A stretch of DNA of 64,000 bases from Ehretia macrophylla (Eukaryota; Streptophyta; Magnoliopsida; Boraginales; Ehretiaceae). The stretch spans positions 4,531,501 to 4,595,500 of the forward strand of contig CM075765.1 of assembly GCA_037974665.1 (NCBI GenBank). The letters run 5' to 3'. Under the pieces are notes generated by a model, which saw nothing but the letters and a program-made list of their open reading frames with translations, had not been told where the DNA came from and made no database searches. How positions within the stretch are numbered: the stretch's first letter is position 1; every line of letters starts with the position of its first letter. The translations under genes were made by a program, and so were the position numbers. Below are positions 22,719 through 34,189 of this stretch, piece by piece.

Positions 22719-25043
22719 TGAAGGATATGGAACACAACATATTGTGATAGGATCGTCAAAGATAAATATGTAAATCACAACAAGAATTGCCAGAAATACT
22801 AGGAAGGTATTTCAAAATTTTCTATTCCATTAACTTTATATTCACATGTTATCTCCTAGTGATGTCCATAAACAAACATGCATGGCATTATATATATCAT
22901 CTATATATATGAATACAAGATATAGGAGAAGTTATACCTCTCGTAGATTGCCACAAGCTTGTAGAATCTCCTTGATGATGCGGACTAGTTCCTCCTCAAG
23001 TGTGAATGATCTAGGTGGAAACACCAAACATCCAAGAGCAATCTACACTTAAAAACTATATGTGCTAACTTGTTTTTATGTGTTTGGAGCTTGTATGTGC
23101 ATTAGAAGTTCAAGAGAAACTCCTCTTATTTCTTAGTATAGCTGTGTGTATGTATGTATGTAGAAGAAGATAAACTTCTTCATCTTTTTTTGTGTTTAGC
23201 CGTGTGGATGAGAGAGGAGAGAAAGAATTGGATTAGCTTAATCTTGATCCTTGATCTTGTCTAGATAATGTAATTAGATTGAGTGTTTTAGTGTCCAAAA
23301 GCTTTCTCTCTACTATGCAAGTTGCATTTGCAATCATTAGAAAAGCTAGCCATGCAAAGGCTCTACTTTTCAAGATTAAATCTTGGTCATCCATTTTGAG
23401 TTAGATGAATGTGACATCATCAAAAGATGAATAGGATTGATGACTTGGCAAATCTTAGCCATGCAACTCAATCTTCCAAAAACACACACATGTACACGTC
23501 ATACGTGCTTGTTTATCCACCAATCATGTGCAATTAATTAATTAATTATAATCTCTATTAGAATACTTAATTAGAAATACTTTTCAATAATTGCAAAATG
23601 GTCCCAAAACTTTTAGTAATTACTCAAACGGCCCAAATGCCCTTTAGTAATTATTCTAACACCCAATGTGCAATTAATTAATTAATTCTAGTCTCTATTA
23701 GAATAATTAACTAGAAATACTTTTCAATATTTGCACATGGCCCCAAAACTTTTGATAATTACTCAAACGACCCAATTGCCTTTTAGTAATTATTCAAACA
23801 CCTAATACTCTTATCAATTACTACAAGACCCGGCCAAACACTTTTACCAATTACCCAATTGGCCTAATACTTTCAATAATTATATAATTGACCCATTAAC
23901 AATTAATGACAAAAATAAATGACGTTAACTCTTTAACATCCTTTCCAAATCACATATAAGCTCATCGATTACTCTATTCATGATGTTCTTTAGTGTGTGA
24001 CCTTCTAGATTCATAACCGTATAGCGATTAGGGACTATTAAATACTTTTAATCTATTCTAGAGAATGTCTTTGTCATTCTCCGAAATACCATCACGTTCA
24101 AGAGTGACGCTTAGCAACATACGTGTCAAGACAGTTTATATGGTAAATGAAGTCTGACTTATATGAATCTATTTACAATCGCGAATTAGCGTGCAGTCCG
24201 ATCCTTCCGTTAATATGTCCCGATCGTTGTGGGAATCATGATACGATTAAGTCCATTAAACTGATTCTATGCTTAGATCTAAACGGTGGAACGAGAGATA
24301 ACACTATGGAAAAACCCTTTTTTCCATCAATCACTAACGCCTTGGCCAAGGACTTCCTCGTTCATCTACCGTAATTAGATCGCATAAGACATCTCCTCAC
24401 GTCGGAGATTAACGGATCCTCTATTGACAATTACATGTCGGTCTCTATATCACAAGACTAAACTGCAAGAAGTCATATCTCACCTTTATGAAGGTGAACT
24501 TTGTCCAAATGCCATATTTAGCCCTTGATATATCCGACAGCCATAATTTCTCAAGTCAAATGATTAATTTGCACAATCCGCAATAGATAACAAACTATTA
24601 ATCCGAAGTCATGTAGTTTTGTTATCTATGTCACATTCTATAATCCATTCAACTAATGATCACTCATATGTAAGTTAATCACATCCCCATGCTGTTATGG
24701 CACAAGGATCGTCATCATATATCATTAGCATCCCTAGGTTAATCAAAGATAACTACATATGATAGCATGTGTTCGATTATTCTAGTCCTGGTTAAATAAT
24801 CTAAAGGCTACAAATTAGGTTTTAGTGTTTATCATATCAAAGAAATATGTTGATGTATTCTAAACACTTTTAGAATATATTTCTCCTCTAAAGAAACACT
24901 AAAGACACAGTCTTATATATTATAGATGGAGAATATGAATGTCCACTATATGCCATTATAAAAGATACATATTTACATCAAAATATCTTTATATAGGCCC
25001 TATATAAGTCATCTAACTATAGCATTAGGGCATATCTCTAACA
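22719..25043 (-). repeat. Solo LTR, copia type, inside element A 3' LTR
   Basis: Starts TGAAGG and ends CTCTAACA, flanked by the duplication atgta (22714-22718 and 25044-25048). On the - strand it begins TGTTAGAGATATGCCC, a form common in Angela/Tork-like copia LTRs. The same TGAAGGAT(G/A)TGG end is found at 51504 and a close variant at 39675, next to a primer-binding site, which confirms LTR identity and orientation. No internal domain is present, so it is a solo LTR of 2325 bp. Confidence 0.75.
23528..23807. repeat. Tandem duplication, period about 140 bp, two copies
   Basis: Two adjacent copies begin GTGCAATTAATTAATTAATT at 23528 and 23668, with matching text (CTCTATTAGAATA, TAGAAATACTTTTCAAT, CCCAAAACTTTT) in the same order. 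They differ at several positions, so the duplication is not fresh. It lies within the copia solo LTR. Confidence 0.8.
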
Positions 25044-26162
25044 ATGTATTTGCTTGGTGTAATAGTAAGATTGTTGAAAATTGGGTGGAAACATGTTGTG
25101 TTGCTTGTAATTGGTTGATGTGTTTTGCTCTTTCTGGACGAGTAGAGTAGGATGAGTCCTTCGTCCGACTTGCCTTGCCCGACTTCTCGTGCTTGTGCTG
25201 GTCGAGGAGAATCGGTCGAGTCCCTCAACCGATTGTCTCGACCGACTCCCACTGCACTTTAACTGTATTTCATGTTATAAACGTGTTTTAGAGCAGTGAT
25301 GTGTGCATTGGAGGGTGGTCTACTTTGCTACATCCACTTATATATGAATTGATTGATCTCTATCGATTGTAAATGGGTTATCAAGTGGTTGCAACCATTA
25401 TCGAGGCACGGAAGTGTTGTGTCTTTGTTAGACAGTGGTGGGATTGCCAACGGTTGGTTACACAACCTCCACATCCTATTCTCTCACCCGCTTGGTCGGA
25501 AAAGGCCTCAGGGTGTTGGGTCGTAGGTTATCAGGGTACATCCAGAGTACACCCATCGGTGATATAATGTGGTTATCAAAATCGCAAATGCAATGGAGCA
25601 AAGGAAGTGGGAGTGATAAGGTGGATCGAGAATCGTACCCTCTCATTGAGTGTTTCACATTTCTAGAGTTTAATGTTTACTTATTGCGAGGCTTGATTTA
25701 CTTGGTTTACGAGCATCATGAAAAGAGTTTGTGAAACTACCCCGTGCCCTGCCCCTCAAAGAGCTAGTGTGAAGCTTACCCCTTTATCTTCAGCATTTCA
25801 GGTACAGCCGAGGCAGAGTTTGAGTCTCAAGAAGTAGGGAATGAAGCCTATATTTGACTTGTTTGGATGCTAGCTATGTGTTTTTGTTAAGATTGTACAT
25901 GCCTATGTTGTAACAAAGAATTTTGCATGTGTATCATGTAAATAACTTATGTTATCTAGTTTGGATTAAGAACTTTGTATCAAATGTGTACGTAGGAACT
26001 TGTTGGAGTGTTGTACTTGTATATAAGAATATAATGGTAGTAATCGGAATGCATGCTTATTTCCCTTGTGAAGTCTAATGTACAGGTGTTGTGTTATATT
26101 GTAAGGCTGGTACTTGTCGTGTCCGAACTTGATCCTAGGTGGGGTTGGGTCGGGGCATGACA

Positions 26163-26692
26163 ATTGATGTAGTGGCTATAATGACTTTTATGGTGCAATG
26201 ATGACACATAGAATTATAGCAGTGATTTCCCCTATTGAAGGAAATTCAAGGTTGGGCGGTTTTGGTTTGCATTGTTTTAGTATAAATAGTCTTCCACTTT
26301 GATCAGTAATAAAACAAGAAGTAGAGATTGAACCCAAAAAACAATTTCCTAATTTTAGTTGTTTCGCATTTTAGCATTTTAGAGAGAGAGTTTAGCCATT
26401 TTTAGTTCGAAAGTTCTCATGATTAGGTGTGCTTCTATTACAAGAAGTGAAATCATTGTATCTTGGGAGGCTTGCGCTATTCAACCGTCAGTACCGTAGC
26501 GGAGCGTTAAAATCTTAAGGACATCGAGTCTAACTCGAGCCTCGATTCGGTTTACATTTCTTTCTTTTATTTTAATTGTTATTCACATTCTATTCAATTG
26601 AATAATGAATTACCTTTCAGTATTTTATATAGTAATTTGAATTCCAATTTTATTTTAGCTACACAAATGCAATGCAGTACATTTTTCCTACA
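26163..26692 (+). repeat. Element D 5' LTR, truncated by element A
   Basis: It aligns with 30230-31081 after removal of the MITE there, starting at ATTGATGT(A/G)GTGGCTATAATGAC and ending TTTTTCCTACA. This copy has about 16 bp (AATGCAATGCAG region) near its end that the 3' LTR lacks. Confidence 0.85.
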
Positions 26693-27518
26693 ATCTTAAG
26701 ACTCTATCTCCTATCGAAGGGGTGCTTTAAATTTTGTCCACTGCGTGCATTATATTATATAATATAATATTTTAATGCCTTATGTTCATATGAGATTATT
26801 AACTTGTTTGTAGCTGTTGCATATTTTACACAATAATCTTAACGGTGAACTGCATGTATTGTATCTTTATAATAGTAGTTATTCTATGTGAATTTTAAGT
26901 TTATTATATTATATTATTAGTTGTGCTCAGTGGAGTTGATTCTTTTCTTTTTACTAGTGTATGATCTTAAGGTATTTTGGTTTTCCACAAAATAGTCAAT
27001 TAACTTTGCATGCATTTAGTTCGTGAATTATGTTGTCCATTCATTATGTGTCTTACTTTACATGCATTTTTGTTATCTTGTAATATTTTATAATATAAGA
27101 TAAGTGATACTATAATATTTTATAAGTTGCTCTGTCTTATAATAATTCAAATAAGCAATCAGTTTGTTGTTGTTTAATATATAAGTAAAAAGATAAAATT
27201 GGTTTGTGTAAATAGTATTCATATTTGTGGATTTAGTTATTGGATTGAACTGGCTATTCTAATTTTGTCCATTTTTGAAGTTCGTTAATTGTTTTCGAAC
27301 TTAATATGAAAGGAAGATTTGATCATGACTTCTGGAGGAAACGTGGACCTTGGACCTAATTAGTAAGCACTTATGATTAGAAGTTGATTTATTGAGGGAT
27401 TCAGAAATGGAGATATACCCATGATTAGATATACTAGATTTGAAACTAAAATGAGAACACATTCTTAACTAGAAGTGGATCTAATGGTGGATCTGGTAAT
27501 AAGTATGTTCAACTGAGA

Positions 27519-28099
27519 TTGAAATTGACTTCTTCTACTGCTATTCCGTTGATTGAGTCAAGTCCCGTTGGTCATGGCGAGAAGCCTGAAAAGGTCAATG
27601 GGAAAGACTTGACAAGGTGGCAGCATAAAATATTGGCCGACCTAAACACACTGAACCTTGTGAGGTTCTTGAAAATGGATAAACCAAAGTTGGGTGATAA
27701 TCCAAAAGTCAAGCTGTGACTGTAATTGAAGCATCAAAGTATGCTAACCTTTCGTGAAAGAATTATATGCTTAAAGCATTAAGGATTGAAGAAGGCAACC
27801 ATATTTCTGAGAAATTGGTTGATAATCCTTATGGCCAGTCAAACACAATAGGAAAAATGGGCCTTTTGGCCAAAGTCACAATAGTGGCAAGGGAAACAAC
27901 AGGAAGTTCACTGGGAACTACTACTTCCGTGACAAATTGGACATGGTATTGTTTATTATTTTTTGGCTTTTTTTGTTTAATTCAACAAAGTGGTATTACT
28001 GACTGTAAATACCAAAGAGGTGTTAAAACTTTGTTGATTAAAGACAACCTCATAATATGGGGGAACGCTATTTCAACAAGCTACCCCACGAGTGGATGA
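27519..28099 (+). pseudogene. Element D gag remnant
   Basis: The frame at 27519-27719 contains GEKPEKVNGKDLTRWQHK followed by LNTLNLVRFL, the characteristic N-terminal block of Ty1/copia gag. A second frame (27767-28099) has LRIEEGNHISEK, where copia gag continues towards its zinc knuckle, but no intact CCHC knuckle remains. Stops and frameshifts separate the pieces. It is not functional. Confidence 0.7.
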
Positions 28100-29115
28100 T
28101 CAAGACCCATATGAAACATGGAAAATGTTGACCACTTTCGAAATACTTAAAATGTGGGGGTGTCTTGGTTAAATAGGAGTTTCAAACTCCTAACATGGTC
28201 AACAGTGGACTTTAAGATTGTTGATTATAACTTCATTGGGTATGCCTACAATCGTGCATCATATGAGGTTCTTGTGCATAAATCTAAAAATTGAGGACAT
28301 GCATGTCATAGAGTCAAGGAATAAAATTATTGAGAAATTTAATTCCTTGTAAAGCTGCACAAGAATAGGGTTTTGCATGATACTATGAGTAGTAGTCATG
28401 AAAAATGATATAGTGAAAGAGCCTATAAACTTTTGGTCTAAATATTCGAATACATTTGGTATCAATTCTTTAAACTTTTTGTTGGAAATAGGCTTTTAAT
28501 AGCATTGATCCATCATGCGTGGCAACTGGTGAATATTTCTCCTGAAAATTAACCTTTAAGGTGTAAATGAATTTTCAAAAAAGAATATTATTGGTAGCAA
28601 AATAATGATGTTATTGAGACTACCCAAGAGATGTTGATTAATAAATCTAATGTGAAAGATTTATGAGAGGCAGATGTTAGTTTACATCTAGTGGACTCTT
28701 CCTATTTCAGTTTTAGTATTTTGGAGAAATACTTGATGCATATATATATATATATTTATTGGTAAAATAATATTTCACTTGGAGTATTTGTATTTTTGGA
28801 TAGTCCAATAAATATCATGAGACCTAGTATAGCTTATGTTGACAACTATGATGAGAGTTCTAAGGTATTTGAGATACACTTTGAACTATGGGTGACATTA
28901 TACAAGGTATCCAACTATCTCGGATGGGATACAGTGATATTAATTGGATATCATATTTGGAAGACTTATAATCCACGAGTGGATATGTCTTTACTCTGGG
29001 AGGTACAACTATTTCTAGGGATTTTCTAAGCTAACAATGTGTTGTTGCCAGATTCACTGTGGACTCTAATAAACTTTGATAGTTCTTAGAGGATCTTTGA
29101 AATTGGTCGAAACCT

Positions 29116-29367
29116 ATGCCAGCTATCTGCATTCATTGCAATAGTACAGAGATTGGAAGGGTACAAAGTAGTATATATAATGGTAAGCCTAGACATATTC
29201 ATCGCAAACATAATACCATCAAAGAGTTGCTCTCTAATGGGGTTATCTCAATTGATTATATAAAGTCAAAAGATAACATTGTGGATCTGCTTAAGAAAGG
29301 TTTAAATAGAGAGCAAGTGTATAAATCGTCGAGGGGAATGGGTCTTAAACCTATTTTTAAAGAGTAA
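29116..29367 (+). pseudogene. Element D RNase H remnant
   Basis: An 83-codon frame matches the C-terminal RNase H block of plant copia pol: MPAICIHCNST, then NGKPRHIHRKHNTIKELLS, then GVISIDYIKSKDNIVDLL and GLNREQV. It is followed by a short 3' non-coding stretch and the purine-rich GTGGGAGAT before the 3' LTR at 29948. Upstream pol is badly decayed. Confidence 0.85.
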
Positions 29368-29947
29368 TCATAATGGAAAACCCTACCTTTTTTACAGGAG
29401 ATCCCTGGATCTAGGTTAAAAGGGAAAAATTGAATTATGTACAACTCAATGGGAGCACTATGGGAGTATCACTCCCATTTATTCATATGACGAGCAGACA
29501 GTGCTGCATGCATGTGGTATATGTTAAGCTATGCTTTTAATGATGCTTATATCTTGGGAATCCAAGTAAGGTATTGCAGGAATACTCTTAATAAGTGATC
29601 ACATATGTGAGTAGGGAGTGGGCCACTCCTAGGAGAATTTTCAAGGCTAAATTCTCTAGAGTACTAATAAATCCAGGAGTTGTTCAAGGCCAAAATGAAC
29701 TCAACCATGAGAACTGAAAATTGGTTAGAAGGAAACTGTGTGAGTTTTATTGTCTTGGTTTACACATAAACTGAACAGTTCAAGATATCACGTTCACTGA
29801 TTAACAAGTAAATTTGACAGTTCTCACTAGAGAATGTTCAAGGCCAAAAGCTACCTATATTAAGGCAATATCTTTCTTTTAAACTCTCTCTCGAGTTTGT
29901 ATAGTTTCTGCATACTGTCCAACTAATTTTTATTCATGTGGGAGATT

Positions 29948-31081
29948 GTTAGAATTGTGAATGGAAAATTTACAATTGAAGGATTAACATTGGGATAAAA
30001 AAGTTTGGTAAAGTGGATTTTTCCCATGTTAATAGTCATTACAATGGCTTTATTTTGACTGTTACCAAGTTTAATGACCAGAATTAGGTAGGTTATTATA
30101 CAGCGTTTCCCAAGCGTCTCTCATTCTTTGCGTGTATTTTGAGCTTTAATGTCAATAACGTTCACTTCTATGGCAAAAACATTTGAGTTGCAAACATTAT
30201 GTGGTGACTACGCACGTTTTTTATGCAATTGATGTGGTGGCTATAATGACTTTTATGGTGCAATGATGGCACATAATTATAGCAGTCATTTCACCTAGTG
30301 AACGAAAATTCAAGGTTGGGCAGTTTTGGTTTGCATTGTTTTAGTATAAATAGTTTTCCACTTTGATCAATAAGGGTATCTCTAATGGAGGTTCTAAAAA
30401 GTGAGATTTTTTAAAATTGGATAATTTTAGAGTCTCAAATAGCCAAAAAGTAATACTATTCATGACAAAAGTATGTGGGGTTCACCATTTTTGGTTTAAA
30501 AGATGTCAAAATAGATACCCAATTTATATTTTTGTCATCAAATTTAGAGCCCAAAAGTTAAATTGGGTGTCTATTTTGACATCTTTTAAGCCAAAAGTGG
30601 TGGATCCCACATACTTTTATCATAAATAGTGTTACTTTTTGGCCATTTGGGGCTCTAAAATTATCCAATTTTGGAAAGTCTCACCTTTTAGAGCCTCCAT
30701 TGGAGATACCCTAATAAAATAAGAAGTAGAGTTTGAACAGAAAAAGCAATTTTTTAATTTTAGTTGTTTCGCATTTTAGTATTTTAGAGAGAGAGTTTAG
30801 TCATTTTTAATTCGAAAGTTCTCGTGATTAGGTGTGTTTCTATTAACAAAAGTAAAATCATTGTATCCTAAGAGACTTGCCATATTCAACCGTCAACACC
30901 GTAGCGGAGCGTTAAAATCTTAAGGACATCAAGTCTAACTCGAACCTCAATTTGGTTTGCATTTCTATCTTTTATTTTAATTGTAATTCACTTTCTATTC
31001 AATTGGATAATGAATTACCTTTCAGTATTTTATATAGTAATTTGAATTCCAATTTTATTTTAGCTACACATTTTTCCTACA
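29948..31081 (+). repeat. Element D 3' LTR with MITE insertion
   Basis: Begins TGTTAGAATTGTG after GTGGGAGA and ends TTTTTCCTACA. Without the MITE and TSD it is about 793 bp. Its 3' two-thirds match the truncated 5' LTR. Confidence 0.8.
30374..30711. mobile_element. Foldback MITE, PIF/Harbinger (Tourist)-like
   Basis: Terminal inverted repeats GGGTATCTC(T/C)AATGGAGG and their complement bound a 338-bp element flanked by taa (30371-30373 and 30712-30714). The homologous 5' LTR of D shows the empty site with a single taa. Almost the whole element is one long inverted repeat, for example AAAAGATGTCAAAATAGA against TCTATTTTGACATCTTTT. TSD and termini fit Tourist-like MITEs. Confidence 0.88.
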
Positions 31082-32823
31082 CTGTGGTATTTATACATTT
31101 CATGTGATTGTGCTTAAACAAAGTTGAGTCTAACTCTAACCACCCTGCTTAGCTGGAGTTTATTGAGATAGTAAGCTGGCCACTTTGTCTAATGAGTTGA
31201 CCACTTATACTGAGAGAGCTAAGTGCTCAGTACTCATGTTAGCAACTTTTGTGGATTTTTCGCCTCATATTTTGGAATGAGCTGCAAGTTCTTGTGCAAA
31301 CTTGTTTTTCTCTGGCCTTAACTCTTGAGAGACTTGTCTAACAGTTTCTTAATGGGTAAAATACATCTCCCCAATTGCGATTTGGAGTATATCCCAAACT
31401 CCTCTATTGACTTTAAATTTACCCGCAATCTCCCAAATTTAATCTTATTAGGTCAACTCCAACAGTTTTTTTATTTTTTTTCCTTACATTTAGGGGATTT
31501 GAAATATTTTTTCTATTTTTACACCATATTTTAGTCTTACTCCAACAAGTCTCATATTTTTAATTAATCCTTTATTTTATGAAATTCCAATTTCAATTTT
31601 ACTCCAACTGCTCACCTACTTTTTTTTTTCAAGGATTAGTTGACTGTTGTGAAATATGAATTTCAGATTCATGCTCCCCTAAATTATGAGATGAAAGAGG
31701 AGAACTGGTTGAGCAATTTAACCCCAAAAACTCCCCTAAATATTAAGATTTTTGACTTTTGAGGAGTTGTTGGAGACATTCTTAGTAACATGTTAAGTTG
31801 TGGGGGGCATATGTGTCTTTCACATTCAGAGACAAGGATTTTATTTTAAAAAAAAGTGTTGACAAAATGGCCCATTTGAGAATTGCCACGTGTCCCTCAA
31901 ATGAATTTCGCCAACACAGCTAAGACCAACCACTTTGTGCCCCCAAATACTTGCTCTCGAAGTAGTTGAAATATGAAAAGCATAGTGTTTCTGTAATTCA
32001 TTGCTTATATTTGACGAAGCATACTGTTTGTTAGTATGAATTTATTTTTGAGCTTGCGTGAATTACCTAATCTATCAAGAAAAAAGGAAAAAAAAAAAAA
32101 AAAAAAGGAGCAAAGAAACCTTAAAGCTGTTATCCATTGGTTGCAATTAAGCATATAAAGTCAACCTTTTAGCTGCATATTTTTTCCCAATTTCCTTTAA
32201 TTCAAACACAATTTCAGTTGCTTTGCAACGAGATTGTTGACAGCGCATACTGTTTCAGGTGTATATTGGTGGTGGTATTGATGGGAAAAGAGCAAGGGAA
32301 AATAGAAATGAATGAAAAGACCATATTACCCTTCAAACTTAACAGAATTCTAAACTCTCTGTTAACTTCTATGGGGGAAATTGTGTAATACAGACACTTC
32401 ATGAGGGGTATTTAGGAATTAGGCACAAAGTCTTTCTCCCATTTCTTAATTATGAATTTGGATCGAGGTTCTCTTTTTTTAATAAATTCAAGGGAGGCTT
32501 AAAGTGATACAACTCATATTAAAAATATAACGAGCGAGACTCGATCTCATAACCTGCATTCATATGTTACATTCTCAAGCATTGGAATTACTAATCGTTA
32601 AAACATTATCAGTATCACATAAAAAAAAAAAACTCAAAACACAGCTTAACCAATGCGAAAATGGAATTACTATCAATTAATCTGAAAATATTCTTGTTAT
32701 TTTTAAACCAAAAAATAATATAAAAAAAAGGAAAGAAAAAAGAAAATTCTTATCTTACATACAAATACATCATATTGCCAATTAACACTCTTTTGCATGA
32801 AATATAATTACCTAGCTAACAAT
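31082..32823. other. Intergenic, no gene seen; contains a possible MITE
   Basis: AT-rich sequence with many stops in all frames, several poly-A/T runs (for example about 32081-32106) and no recognisable protein. A possible MITE lies at 31451-31781 (listed separately). The last part is the 3' flank of the membrane-protein gene. Confidence 0.6.
31451..31781. mobile_element. Possible degenerate MITE
   Basis: The left end GGTCAACTCCAACAG and the complement of the right end GAATGTCTCCAACAAC share CTCCAACA at the same offset, and TTA flanks both sides (31448-31450 and 31782-31784). The inverted repeats are imperfect, so the call is tentative. A Harbinger-like element would fit the TTA target. Confidence 0.4.
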
Positions 32824-33831
32824 TCAAACCTGAAATTGCTCTAGTTGTACATCCTTGGACTTCAAAGGAACATACTCCCCTAAATAGTCTTCAAGATGAT
32901 CCGATAATGAGGACTTGTCAATATTCTCATGGTGAAACGACTTGCACACGAAATAGATAATCGTCTGGATAATGAGTCCGAAAAGCATGAGTATTGATTG
33001 CAGAACCAAGCAAAGAATTTCATACCCTATTTTATGTCCTAGTCCATGCCATTGATCACGCACAACAAACCATTCGAATAGCATATGGTTTGCATAGAAA
33101 CATACACCATGTAGAAAGAAAACCGCAACTGAGATACCCATCTTACCTTTTATTAAAGATTGGCTCTTGATCATGGCTTGAAGCCCATAAACATCTTCCA
33201 ATACAGAAACCACGCTTGCCAAATGCCATATCACGCTTATGTACACGAAGCCTATAAAGTATATGATCATCAGAAGAATGGCAACAGCAACTCCAAGAGC
33301 TCCAAGGGGTACAAGTCCCATCAGAACCACCCACAAAAAAATAATCAGAAACGCCAACATGTTGTATACAAAAATAATGATGAAATTCCATATGAATGTT
33401 ACTATTAGCCTCTTCCAAACCTTTGGCACCACACCCATAACTTTCTTGAATGTTATCTCTTTCGCGGTGTAAATGCACGCGATTGTGTAAACAACTGCAG
33501 ATGTTGAAAGAAGGACCAGGACGAGGAAGAAGATGAAGTAGCCGATCTTGAATAGAAAATAACCCATCCATTCAGATGAGAGAACATCAGAAATTTGATC
33601 ATACGAAGAAGTACCCTTTGGAGTCCCATCCAATCTATATTCATCATAAAGGATGTTTGAGAAGAGATAATGTGAAATTTGAATATGTGTTAGGTAGATG
33701 AAGGAGAGAGGGAAGATCAAGGCCAATGTTATTTGGCTGAAAATTTTCCTCCATGAAGAAATTATTTGAAATGATTCATTGAATATGCCAAAGAACCCAA
33801 GAAATTGAATCTCCTCCTGTTCTTTGTCCAT
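32824..33831 (-). CDS. Plant multi-pass membrane protein, uncharacterised family (PABP1-B-binding-protein-like annotation)
   Basis: A 335-residue single-exon frame from ATG (complement of 33829-33831) to TGA (complement of 32824-32826). About six hydrophobic segments: residues 33-50, 96-120, 142-170, 174-200, 232-252 and 271-296, with short charged loops and an acidic, soluble C-terminal tail. The N-terminus EEIQFLGFFGIFNES followed by a basic segment and a Pro-containing first membrane span fits the intronless plant family often labelled transmembrane or polyadenylate-binding protein 1-B-binding protein-like, usually about 310-340 residues. The biochemical function of that family is not established, to my knowledge. 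No signal peptide is evident; location is probably an endomembrane or the plasma membrane. The frame is intact, unlike the surrounding transposon relics, so it is likely a live gene. A W-box pair lies about 150 bp upstream. Confidence 0.85.
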   Translation of the reverse strand: MDKEQEEIQFLGFFGIFNESFQIISSWRKIFSQITLALIFPLSFIYLTHIQISHYLFSNILYDEYRLDGTPKGTSSYDQISDVLSSEWMGYFLFKIGYFIFFLVLVLLSTSAVVYTIACIYTAKEITFKKVMGVVPKVWKRLIVTFIWNFIIIFVYNMLAFLIIFLWVVLMGLVPLGALGVAVAILLMIIYFIGFVYISVIWHLASVVSVLEDVYGLQAMIKSQSLIKGKMGISVAVFFLHGVCFYANHMLFEWFVVRDQWHGLGHKIGYEILCLVLQSILMLFGLIIQTIIYFVCKSFHHENIDKSSLSDHLEDYLGEYVPLKSKDVQLEQFQV

Positions 33832-33979
33832 ACGAGATATATGAAAGGATCTCGAGAATTTTAGAATTTGGATTTGCTACGCGCCTATGTGAAAAAAATC
33901 TCTTACTTTGAGGATAATGAAATGATGATGGAGGCTGAGACGTGATGAAGGAAGCTGGCCTTTTTAGCCTGTCGAATGG

Positions 33980-33991
33980 TTGACTTTGACT
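33980..33991 (+). promoter_or_regulatory. Tandem W-boxes upstream of the membrane-protein gene
   Basis: TTGACTTTGACT contains two adjacent TTGACT cores, the binding motif of WRKY transcription factors, about 150 bp before the start codon of the divergently read gene ending at 33831. Paired W-boxes are common in defence-responsive plant promoters; here this is inference from the motif and position. Confidence 0.5.
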
Positions 33992-34070
33992 TGTATGTTG
34001 GCCTGGGTCTTCAAGTTAATTAAGATAGAATGAATCTTCCATTCCATGCCGTGGGGCGTAGGAACAATGT

Positions 34071-34189
34071 TGAATCTTCCACTTATTTTCTTTTAAGGAA
34101 GCTTACGCGGAAACAGAAGCGACTAGTCTTGAATCTTCCATTTATTTTCTTTTATGGAAGCTTACGCGGAAACAGAAGCGACTTAGTCT
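34071..34189. repeat. 59-60-bp tandem duplication
   Basis: Two adjacent copies start TGAATCTTCCA at 34071 and 34130, and both contain GGAAGCTTACGCGGAAACAG. They differ at only a few bases. The second copy can fold through CTTCCAT/ATGGAAG. It lies about 240-360 bp upstream of the membrane-protein start codon. Confidence 0.9.

Larger units (their letters stand above)
1325..26162 (+). mobile_element. Element A: decayed Tekay/Del-like Ty3/gypsy retrotransposon, host of nested insertions
   Basis: Coding remnants at 1325-3683 and 20868-22007 read in the order protease, reverse transcriptase, RNase H, integrase, chromodomain on the + strand. A polypurine tract (about 21993-22007) and a 3' LTR starting TGTGAGG at 22008 and ending TGACA at 26162 follow. 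Removing element B (3684-20862) plus one TSD copy rejoins the integrase zinc-binding region to the integrase core at the expected point. Gag and most of the leader are missing. Many stops and frameshifts make it the oldest layer of this nest. The 26162/26163 boundary lies inside the LTR of copia element D, so A inserted into D; A's left end is outside the window. Confidence 0.8.
22008..26162 (+). repeat. Element A 3' LTR, interrupted by a copia-type solo LTR
   Basis: It begins TGTGAGGCC after the polypurine tract and ends GGGGCATGACA at 26162. Removing the insertion at 22719-25043 and one TSD copy leaves about 1825 bp. It carries a GAA microsatellite, a donor-like AAG|GTGAG (22487/22488), the GGTTGCAACC palindrome (25387-25396), a GGGTCGTAG box with hairpin (about 25534-25554) and an acceptor-like TTTCAG|GT (25801/25802). 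Confidence 0.8.
26163..31081 (+). mobile_element. Element D: decayed Ty1/copia retrotransposon
   Basis: A partial 5' LTR (26163-26692) and a 3' LTR (29948-31081) are homologous and end CCTACA. Between them are remnants in copia order: gag (about 27500-28060), an integrase/RT-linked block (about 28090-28320) and RNase H (29116-29367). The 5' LTR lacks its first ~280 bp because element A inserted there. Many stops and frame breaks are present. The 3' LTR carries a MITE. Confidence 0.8.

Noticed and set aside
24147-24374. 75-codon frame
   Set aside because: Inside a solo copia LTR.
33143-33647. Other-frame open stretches of 142, 64, 82 and 77 codons over the membrane-protein gene
   Set aside because: Shadows of the 335-codon gene in other frames.
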